64,000 bases of DNA from NCBI RefSeq assembly GCF_000379105.1, contig NZ_KB900609.1:129802-193801 (forward strand), written 5' to 3'. Shown here one piece after another: positions 38,010 to 47,929 of this stretch. Each line of letters begins with the position of its first letter. The first letter of the stretch is position 1. The notes below the pieces were generated by a model that searched no databases, was not told where the DNA came from, and saw only the letters and a list, made by a program, of their open reading frames with translations. Source of the DNA: Methylobacterium sp. WSM2598 (lineage in GTDB: Bacteria; Pseudomonadota; Alphaproteobacteria; Rhizobiales; Beijerinckiaceae). Position numbers and translations under genes: made by a program.

Positions 38010-41000
38010 TCAGCGCTTCTCGGAATCCCTCGCCTCCATCTGCGCCTTGAGGGCGAGGAGCTTGGCGAAGGGGGAATCCGGGTCCGGGGCCCGCTCGCGG
38101 CGCGGCGGGCGGCTGTCGCCCTGACCGCGATAGCCGCCGTCGCGCCGCTCCTGCGGCGGGCGGCCGCCGCGCTCGTCCGGCCCGCGGCCGTTCTGGGCGC
38201 CGCGGGGCGGCCGCCCCTCGGCGCGGGCACCCTCCTGACGGCCGTGCTCCGCCCGACCCTGGTCCGCCCGGACCCCGTCCGCCGGGCGCTCGCCCCAGCG
38301 CGGCCCCGGCCGGCCCTGCGGGCGGGGGCGATCGCCGGTCTGGTTCTCGTCGCGGCGCGGGGGGCGTCCGTCCTGGTGGGAGCGTCCCTGGGCCTGCGGG
38401 CCGTTCTGCGGCCGGCCGCGCCCCTGGTGCCGGTTGGCCTGACCCCGCGGGTGCCGGTGGAGGCGCCACACCTCGATCAGGATCGGCTCGGCGGGAACGG
38501 CCGGCGCGGCCTCCTGCGCCGGTTCGCCGTCCTGGTCCGGCGCAGCCTCCTGCCCCGCATCGGACGCCTCGACCCCGTGCGCCGGCTCCGCCGCCTCGGT
38601 CGGCTCCGTCGCCGCGTCGGCCGGAACCTCGGGCTGCGCCTCCGCGCCGAACTCCGCCGCTGCCGCGGCCTCGGCCTCGGCCGCCGGGGCGCTGTCCTGC
38701 TCCGCCGGCTCGGCCGGGGCAGCCTCGGCCGCCGCTTCGGCCGTCACGGCCTCGTCGGATCCCGCCGCCTCGGCAGGCCCCGCCTCGGTCGATTCCGCCT
38801 GTGCCGCGTCCTCGGCCGCCGCGGATTCCGCCTGCGCGGTCTCGGCTTGGTTCGTCTCGGCTTGACCCGCCTCGGGCTGGCCCAACTCGGCCTGCGCGGC
38901 TTCGGCCTCCGGCTGTCCGTGCTCCTCCGCCCCGGCGGATTGCGCCGCGGAAGCGGGCCGGACCGGCGCGGTGGCGGCGGCGGGGCGCAGCGGCACCGTG
39001 ATGGCTGGGCCGGCGCGCCGGTCCACGACGTAGCCGAGGGATTTCAGGATCGAGGCGAAGTCCTCTCCCGAGCAGCCGACCAGCGAGGTCATGCCGACGG
39101 TCGGCACGAAGCCGTCCCGGTCGGCGGCGCCGGGTGGGGGCTCGCCGGGCGTGGTCCCGGGCACGTAGGCGATGGCCGGCCGGATCAGGTCGGCGAGGCG
39201 CTCCAGGATGTCGACGCGCACCGCGCGCCCGCCGCAGACCCGGAAGCCCGCCGCCCGGTAGAGGCCCTTGGCGATCTCCGGGTTGACCGGCATCGAGGTG
39301 CGGCCCGAACTCGCCAGATGGGCGATCTCGTCGAGGCCGGCCTGATCGAGGCCGCCATTCTGCAGGGCCCAGAGCTGGGCGGCCAGCGTGCGCGGCGCGG
39401 GCTTGAGCAGGGCCGGCATGTAGATGTGGTAGGCGCCGAAGCGCACCCCGCGCTTGCGCAGGGCGGCGCGGCCCTCCTGGTCGAGGCTGCGCATCTCGTT
39501 GAGGACGCGGGCGCGCTCCAGCACGCCGAGCGACTCCGAGACCTGGAAGCCGATGCCGCGGGCGAGCCCGGCGAGGTCCTCGGCGGCCTCGAGTTCGAGG
39601 GCCGGTCCGAGCAGGCGCACGATGTGGGCCTTGAGCCACGCCTGCAGGCGCCCCTCGACCTTGTCGCGGGCCGGGCCGGTCAGCTGCTCGTCCGCGAGGA
39701 TGCGCAGGGCCGGCGCGTAGAGCTTGTCGCCGGGCACGAGCTTGGCGACCGGGTCGCCGGTCCAGCGGATGGTGCCGTCGTTCGACAGGACCAGGGCCGC
39801 GTCGGCGGCGGCGGCGAAGCGGTCGGCCCGCGCCTCGATCTCGCCCGCAAGCGCCTTCTCGGCGACGCTCCGGAGGGTCTTGGCTTCCTGGCCCTCCGCG
39901 CCAGGGTCCGGCACGAACTGGAACCCGTGCAGGTGGCCGACGTGCTGGCCTTCGACCGTCACGTCGCCGCCCGCGGTGATCTCAGCTTCCAACATGGTGT
40001 TCTCTCTCAGGCGCCGCATCAGGACGCTGGTGCGCCGATCCACGAAGCGACTCGCCAGCCGCTCGTGAAGCGCGTCGGACAGCCTGTCCTCTACCCGACG
40101 CGTCTCGCCCTGCCAATGCTCCGGGTCCTGGAGCCAGTCGGGGCGGTTCGCGACGAAGGTCCAGGTCCGCACCTGGGCGATGCGCTGGGAGAGGGTGTCG
40201 ATGTCGCCGTCGATCCGGTCGACCATGGCGACGTGCTTGGCGAACCAATCGGCCGGGATCCGCCCGGCCATGCCCCGCATCAGGAAGCGGTAGAGCTGGG
40301 CGATCAGGTCGGCATGGGTCTGGATCGGGGTCTTGCGGTAGTCGGGCACCCCGCAGACCGCCCAGAGCCGCTCGACCGCGCCGCCGCGGCCCGACGCGAC
40401 GTCGCGGATGTCGTCCTCGCGGGCGAGGAGGTCGAGGGCCGCCTCGTCGTCCCCGCGCGGCGCGCGCACGAGCCCGCGCTCGGCCGGGTGCTCGGCGAGG
40501 CTGGCCTGCAGGGTGGCCACGGACGTGAAATCGAGGTCGGGGTTGCGCCATTGCAGGACGCGCGTGGGCTCGAAGCTGTGGCTCTCCAGCGCCTCCACCA
40601 TCTCGGGCTCGAAGGGCGGGCAGCGGCCGGTCGAGCCGAAGGTCCCGTCGCGCAGGTGGCGCCCGGCGCGGCCGGCGATCTGCGCCATCTCGGCCGGGCT
40701 GAGGCCGCGGAAGCGGGTGCCGTCGAACTTGCGGTTCGACGCGAAGGCGACGTGGTCGACGTCGAGGTTGAGCCCCATGCCGATCGCGTCGGTCGCCACG
40801 AGGTAGTCGACGTCGCCCGATTGGTAGAGCTCGACCTGGGCGTTGCGGGTGCGCGGCGAGAGGGCGCCGAGCACCACCGCGGCCCCGCCGCGCTGGCGGC
40901 GCAGGAGCTCGGCGATGGCGTAGACCTCCTCGGCCGAGAAGGCCACGATGGCGGTGCGGTGGGGCAGGCGCGACAGGCGCTTCTCGCCCGCGAAGCCGAG

Positions 41001-41477
41001 CTGCGACAGGCGCGGCCGCGTGGTGACGTGGACGCCGGGGATCAGGGCCTGGACCAGCGGCCCCATCGTGCCGGAGCCGATCAGCAGGGTCTCCTCGCGG
41101 CCGCGCTGGTGCAGCAGCCGGTCCGTGAAGGTGTGGCCGCGATCCATGTCGGCGCCGAGCTGGATCTCGTCGACGGCGACGAAATCGACGCCGCGGTCGC
41201 GCGGCATCGCCTCGGCGGTGCAGATCCAGTAGCTCGGCCGGTCCGGCTTGATCTTCTCCTCGCCGGTGACGAGGGCGACGCGCTCGGGGCCGACGCGCTC
41301 AACGACCCGGTGGTAGACCTCCCGGGCGAGGAGCCGCAGGGGCAGCCCGATCATGCCGGTCGGGTGGGCGAGCATGCGCTCGATCGCGAGGTGGGTCTTG
41401 CCGGTATTGGTCGGGCCGAGCACCGCCGTGACGCCGCGCGCACGGGCCTGCGGGGGGAGGGAGCGGCGGGTCATCAA
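38010..41477 (-). CDS. Suv3-like DEAD/H helicase with low-complexity tail
   Basis: This 1155-residue helicase resembles the mitochondrial RNA helicase Suv3. The core (about 15-330) has Walker A GPTNTGKTHLA, motif II DEIQLG, motif III-like GSGTMG, and motif VI QIAGRAGRH. A middle domain follows to about 820. The C-terminal 300 residues are unusual: an Ala/Glu-rich repeat stretch (about 830-1000) and an Arg/Gly/Gln-rich tail (about 1010-1130) likely to bind RNA. Relatives are thought to act in RNA turnover. The gene precedes the S4 gene by nine bases. Confidence 0.9.
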   Translation of the reverse strand: MMTRRSLPPQARARGVTAVLGPTNTGKTHLAIERMLAHPTGMIGLPLRLLAREVYHRVVERVGPERVALVTGEEKIKPDRPSYWICTAEAMPRDRGVDFVAVDEIQLGADMDRGHTFTDRLLHQRGREETLLIGSGTMGPLVQALIPGVHVTTRPRLSQLGFAGEKRLSRLPHRTAIVAFSAEEVYAIAELLRRQRGGAAVVLGALSPRTRNAQVELYQSGDVDYLVATDAIGMGLNLDVDHVAFASNRKFDGTRFRGLSPAEMAQIAGRAGRHLRDGTFGSTGRCPPFEPEMVEALESHSFEPTRVLQWRNPDLDFTSVATLQASLAEHPAERGLVRAPRGDDEAALDLLAREDDIRDVASGRGGAVERLWAVCGVPDYRKTPIQTHADLIAQLYRFLMRGMAGRIPADWFAKHVAMVDRIDGDIDTLSQRIAQVRTWTFVANRPDWLQDPEHWQGETRRVEDRLSDALHERLASRFVDRRTSVLMRRLRENTMLEAEITAGGDVTVEGQHVGHLHGFQFVPDPGAEGQEAKTLRSVAEKALAGEIEARADRFAAAADAALVLSNDGTIRWTGDPVAKLVPGDKLYAPALRILADEQLTGPARDKVEGRLQAWLKAHIVRLLGPALELEAAEDLAGLARGIGFQVSESLGVLERARVLNEMRSLDQEGRAALRKRGVRFGAYHIYMPALLKPAPRTLAAQLWALQNGGLDQAGLDEIAHLASSGRTSMPVNPEIAKGLYRAAGFRVCGGRAVRVDILERLADLIRPAIAYVPGTTPGEPPPGAADRDGFVPTVGMTSLVGCSGEDFASILKSLGYVVDRRAGPAITVPLRPAAATAPVRPASAAQSAGAEEHGQPEAEAAQAELGQPEAGQAETNQAETAQAESAAAEDAAQAESTEAGPAEAAGSDEAVTAEAAAEAAPAEPAEQDSAPAAEAEAAAAAEFGAEAQPEVPADAATEPTEAAEPAHGVEASDAGQEAAPDQDGEPAQEAAPAVPAEPILIEVWRLHRHPRGQANRHQGRGRPQNGPQAQGRSHQDGRPPRRDENQTGDRPRPQGRPGPRWGERPADGVRADQGRAEHGRQEGARAEGRPPRGAQNGRGPDERGGRPPQERRDGGYRGQGDSRPPRRERAPDPDSPFAKLLALKAQMEARDSEKR

Positions 41478-41525
41478 GGCGGGTGTCAGTCCTCGCGGCT
41501 GTCGCCCGGATCGGCGGGCGGGCCT

Positions 41526-41858
41526 TCAACGCGGCAGGGGGCGGCTCCCGTCGCGGCGGCGCGGGCCGGAATGCCGCGTCTCGTCTCCATATGGGGCGGG
41601 CGTGCCCGTCGCGCCATCCGCGCCCGACGCGGGGGCCGGGGCGTAGAGGTCGAGGCGCAGCGGCGTGCGCCGCGTGCCCGAGAGGTCGGCGCAGAGGGTC
41701 TCCGGCACGGCGGTGATCGGTCCGGGCCGGCCGCCCGCCGTCACCTGGGCGGAGGAGTAGGCGTCCCCGCCGCAGCCGGCCTCGGCCGCCAGCGCGGGGG
41801 GCAGCGCCGCGAGCGCGGCGGTCAGGGCCGCGAGCGCGGCGGCGAGGCGGATGATCAT
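41526..41858 (-). CDS. small hypothetical secreted protein
   Basis: A 110-residue protein with a signal peptide (IIRLAAALAALTAALAALPPALAA) and two Cys in the mature part (EAGCGGDAY; PETLCADL). The rest is low-complexity and charged at the end. I do not recognise a family. It ends 49 bases from the start of the helicase gene on the same strand, so the two may be co-transcribed. Confidence 0.55.
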   Translation of the reverse strand: MIIRLAAALAALTAALAALPPALAAEAGCGGDAYSSAQVTAGGRPGPITAVPETLCADLSGTRRTPLRLDLYAPAPASGADGATGTPAPYGDETRHSGPRRRDGSRPLPR

Positions 41859-41990
41859 CGTGTCCCTGCCGGGTCGGACGGTCGTGCCAGGCTAAGGGCG
41901 CTTCCTTGCCAAAAGATGCAGCGGGCCCGCGCCGTCAGGGCCTGCCGCCGGGCCTGCCCGGTGCCGGGGTGCTGATCCGCTCCGACCCCG

Positions 41991-42016
41991 GCGGATGTCG
42001 GCTTCGCTCAAGCCCG
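41991..42016 (-). repeat. truncated copy F of the dispersed repeat
   Basis: On the minus strand the conserved left part CGGGCTTGAGCGAAGCCGAC continues to ACATCCGC, then the sequence diverges. The right arm of the outer stem is missing. It lies in the gap between a small secreted protein and a membrane protein, both minus strand. It looks like a decayed fragment. Confidence 0.7.
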
Positions 42017-42051
42017 GCCCGGGATGCCGGCCCGAGCCCGGCCCGCGCGGC

Positions 42052-42441
42052 TCAATGCGCTCCGATGGCGCGGGCGACGTCCTCGAACTGGTGCTGCATC
42101 GTCGAGATCCGGTCGAGCGTCGCCTGTCGGGTGCAGGCCGGCATCGTCATGCCGTAGAAGAAGCCGCCCTCCTCGCGCAGCCTGCGGCAGTTGAGGTAGC
42201 CCGGCCCGTAGGTTACGCCGAGCATCACGGCGGCCGTGACGAGGAGCTTCAGCACCAGGCGGATCGGCCAGGGGATGTAGGAGGCCGGGCGCTCCCCCGG
42301 CTCCTTCCTGCTGCCGCGGGAGGGTGGGGCGGCCGATTCGTAGTGGATCTCGGGCGCGCCCGGCCGGCGCGTCAGCCGCGCCATCCGGTCGGGCAGCGCC
42401 GCTGCCGCGCGGTCCGCGCCGTGCTGGTCGTGTCGCGCCAT
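42052..42441 (-). CDS. hypothetical single-pass membrane protein
   Basis: A 129-residue protein with a charged N-terminus, one transmembrane segment near residues 67-88 (PIRLVLKLLVTAAVMLGVTYG) and a C-terminal part with two Cys (YLNCRRL; MPACTRQ). I do not recognise the family. The ATG at 42441 is chosen; the frame stays open to 42627, but that part has weak coding character. It is divergent from the amidase gene. Confidence 0.6.
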   Translation of the reverse strand: MARHDQHGADRAAAALPDRMARLTRRPGAPEIHYESAAPPSRGSRKEPGERPASYIPWPIRLVLKLLVTAAVMLGVTYGPGYLNCRRLREEGGFFYGMTMPACTRQATLDRISTMQHQFEDVARAIGAH

Positions 42442-42638
42442 CCGTCGCCCCCTCGATCGACCGGCCCACCAAACCAGACCTGACTTAAGCGTGCGTTGAG
42501 GGCGGCCCCTGCATTGAGGGCGGGAGACGGCGCGGTTCTCGCGCCCCACGACCGGGACGTCCTTGACACCACCAGTGCGCGTGCGTCCAAGCGGGAGCAG
42601 GGCCCGCTGCCGGGTCCGTGACGGCACAGGAGGCTCGG

Positions 42639-43883
42639 ATGCTCTCGCTTCTCGATCTGCGCGCCCGCATCGGCGACGGCCGCCTCACGGCCGAGGGGGC
42701 GATCACCCAGGCCCGGGAGGCCATCGCTGCCGGCGACCGCGAGGTCGGCGCGATCCTGCGCACCCTGCCTCCCGGCCCGGTGCCCGCGGAGGGGCCGCTC
42801 GCCGGCATCGCGGTCGGCGTCAAGGACATCATCGACACCGCCGACCTCGCGACCGAGATGGGCTCGGCGATCTACGCGGGCTGGCGCCCGCGGGCGGACG
42901 CGCCCGTGGTGGCGCGGCTGCGCCGCCTCGGCGCCGTGCCCCTCGCCAAGACGACGACGACCGCCTTCGCCTTCCTCGACCCGACGCCGACCCGCAATCC
43001 CCGCAACCTCGCGCACACGCCGGGGGGCTCCTCGGCCGGCTCCGCCGCCGCGGTCGCGGCCGGGCTGGTGCCGCTCGCCCTCGGCACCCAGACCGGCGGC
43101 TCGGTGATCCGCCCCGCCGCCTTCTGCGGGGTGGTCGGGGTCAAGCCGTCCTTCCGCCTGCTGCCCACCGTCGGGGTGAAGACCTATTCCTGGGCCCTCG
43201 ACACGGTCGGCCTCTTCGCGGCCCGGGTGGCGGACGCGGCCCGGGCCCTGGCGCTCCTCGCCGCGCGGCCGGCGATCGACCTTCCGGCGGGGGATCCCGG
43301 CCAGCCCCGGATCGGCGTGGTGCGGCAGGATTTCTGCGCGCCGCCCGCCCGCGAGGCGCTCGCCGCCCTCGACCGCGCCGCCGCGGCGGCGGAGCGGGCG
43401 GGCGCGCGGGTGCGCGACCTCGCCCTGCCGCCGCTCTTCGGCGAGGCCTTCGCGGTCCACCCGGTGATCCAGGATTACGAGGCCGCCCAGGCGCTCGCCT
43501 GGGAATACGACACCCACCGCGACGCGCTGCCGCCGCTCCTGCGCGCCCAGCTCGACGCGGCGCGCGAGATCCCCACCGAGGCCTACGATTCGGGCCGGCG
43601 CGTGGCCCACCGGGCCCGGCGCAGCCTCAAGGACGTCTTCGCGGAGGACGGCGTCGACGTGATCCTGACCCTCGCGGCCCCGGGGCCGGCGCCGGAGGGC
43701 CTCGCCTCCACGGGCGACGCGCGCTTCAACCGCCTCTGGACGCTGATGGGGGTGCCCTGCGTGACCGTGCCGGTCGAGACCGACGCGAACGGCCTGCCGC
43801 TCGGCGTGCAGGTCATCGCCCGCTTCGGCGACGACGGCCGGGCGCTGGCCGCCGCGCGGCTGATCGAGCGCGCCCTCGGCTGA
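42639..43883 (+). CDS. amidase signature family hydrolase
   Basis: A 414-residue amidase with the family triad: Lys62 (GVKDIIDT), the Ser pair at 131-132 (PGGSSAGSAA) and the nucleophile Ser155 in GTQTGGSVIRPA. The enzyme hydrolyses an amide or similar bond through an acyl-enzyme, substrate unknown. The ATG at 42639 follows a good AGGAGG site; a GTG at 42618 is in frame. It stands alone, convergent with bdhA. Confidence 0.9.
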   Translation: MLSLLDLRARIGDGRLTAEGAITQAREAIAAGDREVGAILRTLPPGPVPAEGPLAGIAVGVKDIIDTADLATEMGSAIYAGWRPRADAPVVARLRRLGAVPLAKTTTTAFAFLDPTPTRNPRNLAHTPGGSSAGSAAAVAAGLVPLALGTQTGGSVIRPAAFCGVVGVKPSFRLLPTVGVKTYSWALDTVGLFAARVADAARALALLAARPAIDLPAGDPGQPRIGVVRQDFCAPPAREALAALDRAAAAAERAGARVRDLALPPLFGEAFAVHPVIQDYEAAQALAWEYDTHRDALPPLLRAQLDAAREIPTEAYDSGRRVAHRARRSLKDVFAEDGVDVILTLAAPGPAPEGLASTGDARFNRLWTLMGVPCVTVPVETDANGLPLGVQVIARFGDDGRALAAARLIERALG

Positions 43884-43915
43884 GGGCCGGCCGGCGCGGA
43901 GCCGGCCGGGCGCCG

Positions 43916-44701
43916 TCAGGCGGCGGTCCAGCCGCCGTCGACCGAGATGTTGGCGCCGGTGATCTGGCTCGCCGCATCCGAGCACAGGAAGACCGCGAGC
44001 GCCGCCACCTGGTCGACGGTCACGAATTCCTTGGTGGGCTGGGCCGCCAGCAGCACGTCGTTGATCACCTGCTCCCGGGTCAGGCCCCGCGCCTTCATGG
44101 TGTCGGGGATCTGGCTCTCCACGAGCGGCGTCCAGACGTAGCCCGGCGAGATGCAGTTCACCGTGACCTTGTGCGGCGCGAGTTCGAGCGCCGCGGTCTT
44201 GGTGAGCCCGGCGATGCCGTGCTTGGCCGAGACGTAAGCGGACTTGTAGGGCGAGGCCACCAGCGAGTGGGCCGAGGCCGTGTTGATGATCCGGCCCCAG
44301 CCCTTGCGCTTCATGCCGGGGATCGCGGCCCGCATCGCGTGGAACGCGGAGGAGAGGTTGATCGCGATGATCTGATCCCACTTGGCGAGCGGGAACTCCT
44401 CGATCGGCGAGACGAACTGGATGCCGGCGTTGTTCACCAGCACGTCGACGGCCCCGAAGGCGGATTCCGCCTCGGCGATCATCCCGGCGATCTCCTCCGG
44501 CTTCGACATGTCGGCGCCCGAGTAGAGCGCCTTCACGCCGAACTCGGACTCGATGCCGGCGCGCTCGCGCTCGATCTCCTCCGGCTTCCCGAAGCCGTTG
44601 AGCACCACGTTGGCGCCTTCCTTGGCGAAGGCGCGCGCGATGGCGAGGCCGATTCCGCTCGTCGATCCGGTCACGACAGCGGTCTTCGCGGTGAGGGTCA
44701 T
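43916..44701 (-). CDS. bdhA: 3-hydroxybutyrate dehydrogenase
   Basis: The 261-residue SDR oxidises 3-hydroxybutyrate to acetoacetate in poly-hydroxybutyrate breakdown. The cofactor motif VVTGSTSGIGLAIA, NNAGIQF, and catalytic Ser/Tyr/Lys (INTASAHS; YVSAKHG) are intact. The C-terminal TGANISVDGGWTA and the QVINDVLLAAQPTKEFVTV region match bacterial BdhA. A GGAGG site precedes the ATG at 44701. It lies 46 bases downstream of the patatin gene. Confidence 0.93.
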   Translation of the reverse strand: MTLTAKTAVVTGSTSGIGLAIARAFAKEGANVVLNGFGKPEEIERERAGIESEFGVKALYSGADMSKPEEIAGMIAEAESAFGAVDVLVNNAGIQFVSPIEEFPLAKWDQIIAINLSSAFHAMRAAIPGMKRKGWGRIINTASAHSLVASPYKSAYVSAKHGIAGLTKTAALELAPHKVTVNCISPGYVWTPLVESQIPDTMKARGLTREQVINDVLLAAQPTKEFVTVDQVAALAVFLCSDAASQITGANISVDGGWTAA

Positions 44702-44747
44702 GCAAGCCTCCTGGCTCGATGGGGAAGGGGGACCGCCGGGGCGGGGC

Positions 44748-45917
44748 TCAGTCGCGGGCGTCCCGCGTGAGGTCGAACACCGCGACGCCCGCCTCATCCG
44801 GCCGGCAGCGCGCGAGCCACTCGCGGTGGCGGAACGAGCGGCGCACGTCGCTGCGGCCGGCCGACCAATGCTCCAGCATGGTCTGGCGCGAGAACTCGTA
44901 ATCCTTGGCGTTGCCCTCGTAGGTCTTTCGCCGGTAGATCAGCTGCAGGATCGACACCGCGTTCTCGTGGCTGATCTCCGAGAGGAAGGCCGCGTCCGGG
45001 TCCTCGCGCAGCTCCGGCGGCAGCTTCTCGGCGAGGCGCCGGAAGGCGGTCTTGGCCCGCCGGATCTCGACCTGGTCGTTGGTGTTCATCCGCGTGCGGC
45101 TGGAGTAGCGGATGTCCTTCTCGCGCTCGGCCGCCTCCGAGAGGGTGCGGGGCATCGGCCCGCGGGCGCTGAACAGGTCGACCTGGAAGATCATCAGGTC
45201 CCGGCAGCGCTCCTCGTCGAGGACGTGCTGCAGGGGCGTGTTCGAGACCAGGCCGCCGTCCCAGTAATGCTCGCCCTCGATCTCGACCGGCGGGAAACCC
45301 GGCGGCAGGGCGCCCGAGGCCATGATGTGCTCGGGGCCGATCTCGTCGCGCAGGTTGTCGAAATACGTGAAGTTGCCGGTCCGGATGTTGACGGCCCCGA
45401 CGCTGAGGCGCGTCTCGCGCCGGTTGATCCGGTCGAAATCGACGAGCTGGAGCAGCGTCTCGCGCAACGCCGCGGTGTCGTAGTAGCTCAGCGCCTCGGG
45501 CGCGCCGGGCGGGAACAGGTAGGGCGGGGGCAGCCGGGGCTGAAAGAAGCCCGCGATCCCGAAGGTGGCGCCGAAATTCGCGCTGATCTCGTTGAGCAGG
45601 CTGCGCGCCTGCTCGCCCGGCCAGAGCGGCTGCACCTGGAAGCCGGAGCTGACCTGCTCCCAGAAGCTGCGCAGCCGCGCCACGCGGCGCTCCGGCGGGT
45701 TGCCGGCGACGATCGCGGCGTTGATCGCCCCGATCGAGATGCCGGCGACCCATTCGGGCGCGATCCCGCCCTCCTGCATCGCCTCGACGACGCCGGCCTG
45801 GTAGGAGCCGAGCGCGCCGCCCCCCTGCAGGACGAGCACGTGGCACTCGTCCCGGTTGCCCTCGCGCGATGCCATCCGGCCCGTCTCCGCATCCCGTCCG
45901 ATCTCGCGCGCCAGCAT
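44748..45917 (-). CDS. patatin-like phospholipase
   Basis: The 389-residue hydrolase has the patatin core: oxyanion GGGALGSYQAG (about residues 31-42), nucleophile GISIG (about 59-63) and the DGG Asp partner (WDGGLVSNTP). The C-terminal half follows the DUF3734 type seen next to bdhA in several alphaproteobacteria. It may hydrolyse a lipid or a hydroxybutyrate polymer; the bdhA neighbour favours the latter, by inference. The ATG at 45917 has CCGGAG upstream; an ATG at 45875 is possible. Confidence 0.85.
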   Translation of the reverse strand: MLAREIGRDAETGRMASREGNRDECHVLVLQGGGALGSYQAGVVEAMQEGGIAPEWVAGISIGAINAAIVAGNPPERRVARLRSFWEQVSSGFQVQPLWPGEQARSLLNEISANFGATFGIAGFFQPRLPPPYLFPPGAPEALSYYDTAALRETLLQLVDFDRINRRETRLSVGAVNIRTGNFTYFDNLRDEIGPEHIMASGALPPGFPPVEIEGEHYWDGGLVSNTPLQHVLDEERCRDLMIFQVDLFSARGPMPRTLSEAAEREKDIRYSSRTRMNTNDQVEIRRAKTAFRRLAEKLPPELREDPDAAFLSEISHENAVSILQLIYRRKTYEGNAKDYEFSRQTMLEHWSAGRSDVRRSFRHREWLARCRPDEAGVAVFDLTRDARD

Positions 45918-46132
45918 GACGCTCCGGTGACGAAGAGCAAGGGACGGGCGGGCGGGCGCAGCCCCGCGGCCGGCGCGGGCCGCGCCGATCGCGGGTTGAC
46001 AGGGCCGGGCCCGTCCGCCAAGCGGTGCCCGCCCGCCGCGCGGCCCTCGCCGGCCGGACGCTCCGCATGCGGGGCCGGGCCCTGTCAGGAGCCGGCCGCG
46101 CGCCCCCGACGGACCGATCAGCACGGGATCCG

Positions 46133-47086
46133 ATGCGCTCCTACCTCGATTTCGAAAAGCCGGTCGCCGAACTCGAGGCCAAGCTGGAGGAGTTGCGCGC
46201 CCTCGGCGCCCGCGACGGCGCGGTGGCGATCGCCGAGGACGTGGCGCGGCTCGAGAGCAAGGCCGCCGCGGCCCTCGCCGAGCTCTACGCCGCCCTCACG
46301 CCCTGGCAGAAGACGCAGGTCGCCCGCCATCCGCAGCGCCCGCACTTCGTCGATTACTGCGACGCGCTGATCAGCGAGTTCACGCCGCTGGCCGGCGACC
46401 GCAGCTTCGGCGAGGACGAGGCCATCGTGGGCGGCTTCGGCCGCTTCCGCGGGCGGCCCGTCTGCGTGATCGGGCAGGAGAAGGGCGCCAGCACCGAGGC
46501 GCGCATCCGCCACAATTTCGGCATGGCCCGCCCCGAGGGCTACCGCAAGGCGGTCCGCCTCATGGACCTCGCCGGGCGCTTCGGGCTGCCGGTCCTCACC
46601 TTCGTCGACACGGCCGGGGCCTATCCGGGCATCGACGCCGAGGAGCGCGGCCAAGCCGAGGCCATCGCCCGCTCGACGGAGGCCTGCCTCGCCCTCGGCA
46701 CCCCGAACCTCGCCCTGGTGATCGGGGAGGGCGGCTCGGGGGGCGCCATCGCGCTCGCCACCGCCAACCGGGTGCTGATGCTCGAACACGCGATCTACAG
46801 CGTGATCTCGCCCGAGGGGGCGGCCTCGATCCTGTGGCGCGACGCCGGGCGCGCGCAGGACGCCGCCACCGCGATGAAGATCACCGCCCAGGACCTGCTG
46901 CGCCTCGGCGTGATCGACGCCATCGTGCCCGAGCCGACCGGCGGGGCCCACCGCGACCCGGCGGCCGCATTCCGCGCCGCCGAGGAGGCCATCGCCGAGG
47001 GTCTCGCCGGGCTCGACGGCCTCGACGCGGAGGCCCTGCGCGACCAGCGCGCCCAGAAATTCCTCGAGATCGGGCGCAAGCTGTGA
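46133..47086 (+). CDS. accA: acetyl-CoA carboxylase carboxyltransferase subunit alpha
   Basis: A 317-residue AccA, which with AccD moves the carboxyl group from biotin to acetyl-CoA in fatty acid synthesis. Typical pieces are [12 protein letters not shown] at the start, [18 protein letters not shown], and [19 protein letters not shown]. The length is standard. Its stop codon overlaps the GTG start of the DUF1796 gene, so the two are translationally coupled. The ATG at 46133 is the family start. Confidence 0.97.
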   Translation: MRSYLDFEKPVAELEAKLEELRALGARDGAVAIAEDVARLESKAAAALAELYAALTPWQKTQVARHPQRPHFVDYCDALISEFTPLAGDRSFGEDEAIVGGFGRFRGRPVCVIGQEKGASTEARIRHNFGMARPEGYRKAVRLMDLAGRFGLPVLTFVDTAGAYPGIDAEERGQAEAIARSTEACLALGTPNLALVIGEGGSGGAIALATANRVLMLEHAIYSVISPEGAASILWRDAGRAQDAATAMKITAQDLLRLGVIDAIVPEPTGGAHRDPAAAFRAAEEAIAEGLAGLDGLDAEALRDQRAQKFLEIGRKL

Positions 47087-47802
47087 CCGGCGGGCTCGCG
47101 GCCCGGCTGCTCGGCCGCCTCGGCCGCCACGCCGACAGCCGCGAGCCGGGCCGCACCAACCACATCTCGCTGGGCAGCCACTGCCACATGGCGCAGGTGC
47201 TGAAGGAGACGGGCCTGCGCGGCTGGTCGGGGCCCTTCGACTGGATCTTCTCCTCGGCCGCGATGGTCCGGGACTGCCTCGCGAACGATTTCGCCCGGCT
47301 CCTCGACCCCGCCGAGTACGAGACCGTGCCGCCCGAGGAACGGCCCGACCCGGCGCTGACCCGCTGCCGCCACCGCTACTACCGCGCCTGCTGCGGCGTG
47401 CCGGTGGTGTTCAACCACCACGATCCGGCGACCTCGCCCGAGGATTACCGCTTCCTGGAGGCCGGCGTGCGCCGCCTGCGCGCGGCGCTCGCCGATCCGG
47501 AGGCGGTCAACCAGCACTACATTCTGTCGGCCTGGCCGGTGGCGCCCGAGGACGCGATCGCCATCTGCGACATGCTGTCACGCGCGCCGTCGCGCAATCG
47601 CGTCCTGGTCCTGCAAGTCGAGCCCGGGGCCGCGAGCCCCCGGGCGGAGCGGATCGACCTGGGGATGGAGGATCTCGACTTCCACAGGATTCACACGCGC
47701 TCGGCCTCGCTCGGCCTTCGTTTCGCCGAAGACGGCGACGATGCCCTGGTGCGCGATCTCGTCCGGGCCGCCGCGCGGCGCGACCGTCCCGGCCATCGTT
47801 GA
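47083..47802 (+). CDS. DUF1796-family papain-like protein
   Basis: A 239-residue protein of the DUF1796 family, predicted papain-like peptidases. The Cys of [12 protein letters not shown] (about residue 35), GPFDWIFSS, and VFNHHDPAT are the family marks; the Cys-His pair suggests enzymatic activity, which is untested. It starts with GTG at 47083, overlapping the accA stop by four bases (GTGA). No export signal is visible. Confidence 0.72.
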   Translation: MTGGLAARLLGRLGRHADSREPGRTNHISLGSHCHMAQVLKETGLRGWSGPFDWIFSSAAMVRDCLANDFARLLDPAEYETVPPEERPDPALTRCRHRYYRACCGVPVVFNHHDPATSPEDYRFLEAGVRRLRAALADPEAVNQHYILSAWPVAPEDAIAICDMLSRAPSRNRVLVLQVEPGAASPRAERIDLGMEDLDFHRIHTRSASLGLRFAEDGDDALVRDLVRAAARRDRPGHR

Positions 47803-47929
47803 GCGAGGGACAGGCGGGCCGCCGCTGCTTGCGGTAAGGTCCGGTCAAGCTTAACGAAGCTATGGGGTTGGGCGAGGTCGATCCGAAGCGGCATTGTGCT
47901 TCGGGCATTTGGCGAGAACGGGGAGCCCC

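Noticed and set aside
37824-41975. A 1383-codon open frame on the plus strand.
   Set aside because: It lies antisense to the Suv3-like helicase and S4 genes, which have clear motifs. The translation is Arg/Gly/Leu-rich with no domains, as expected for a shadow in GC-rich DNA.
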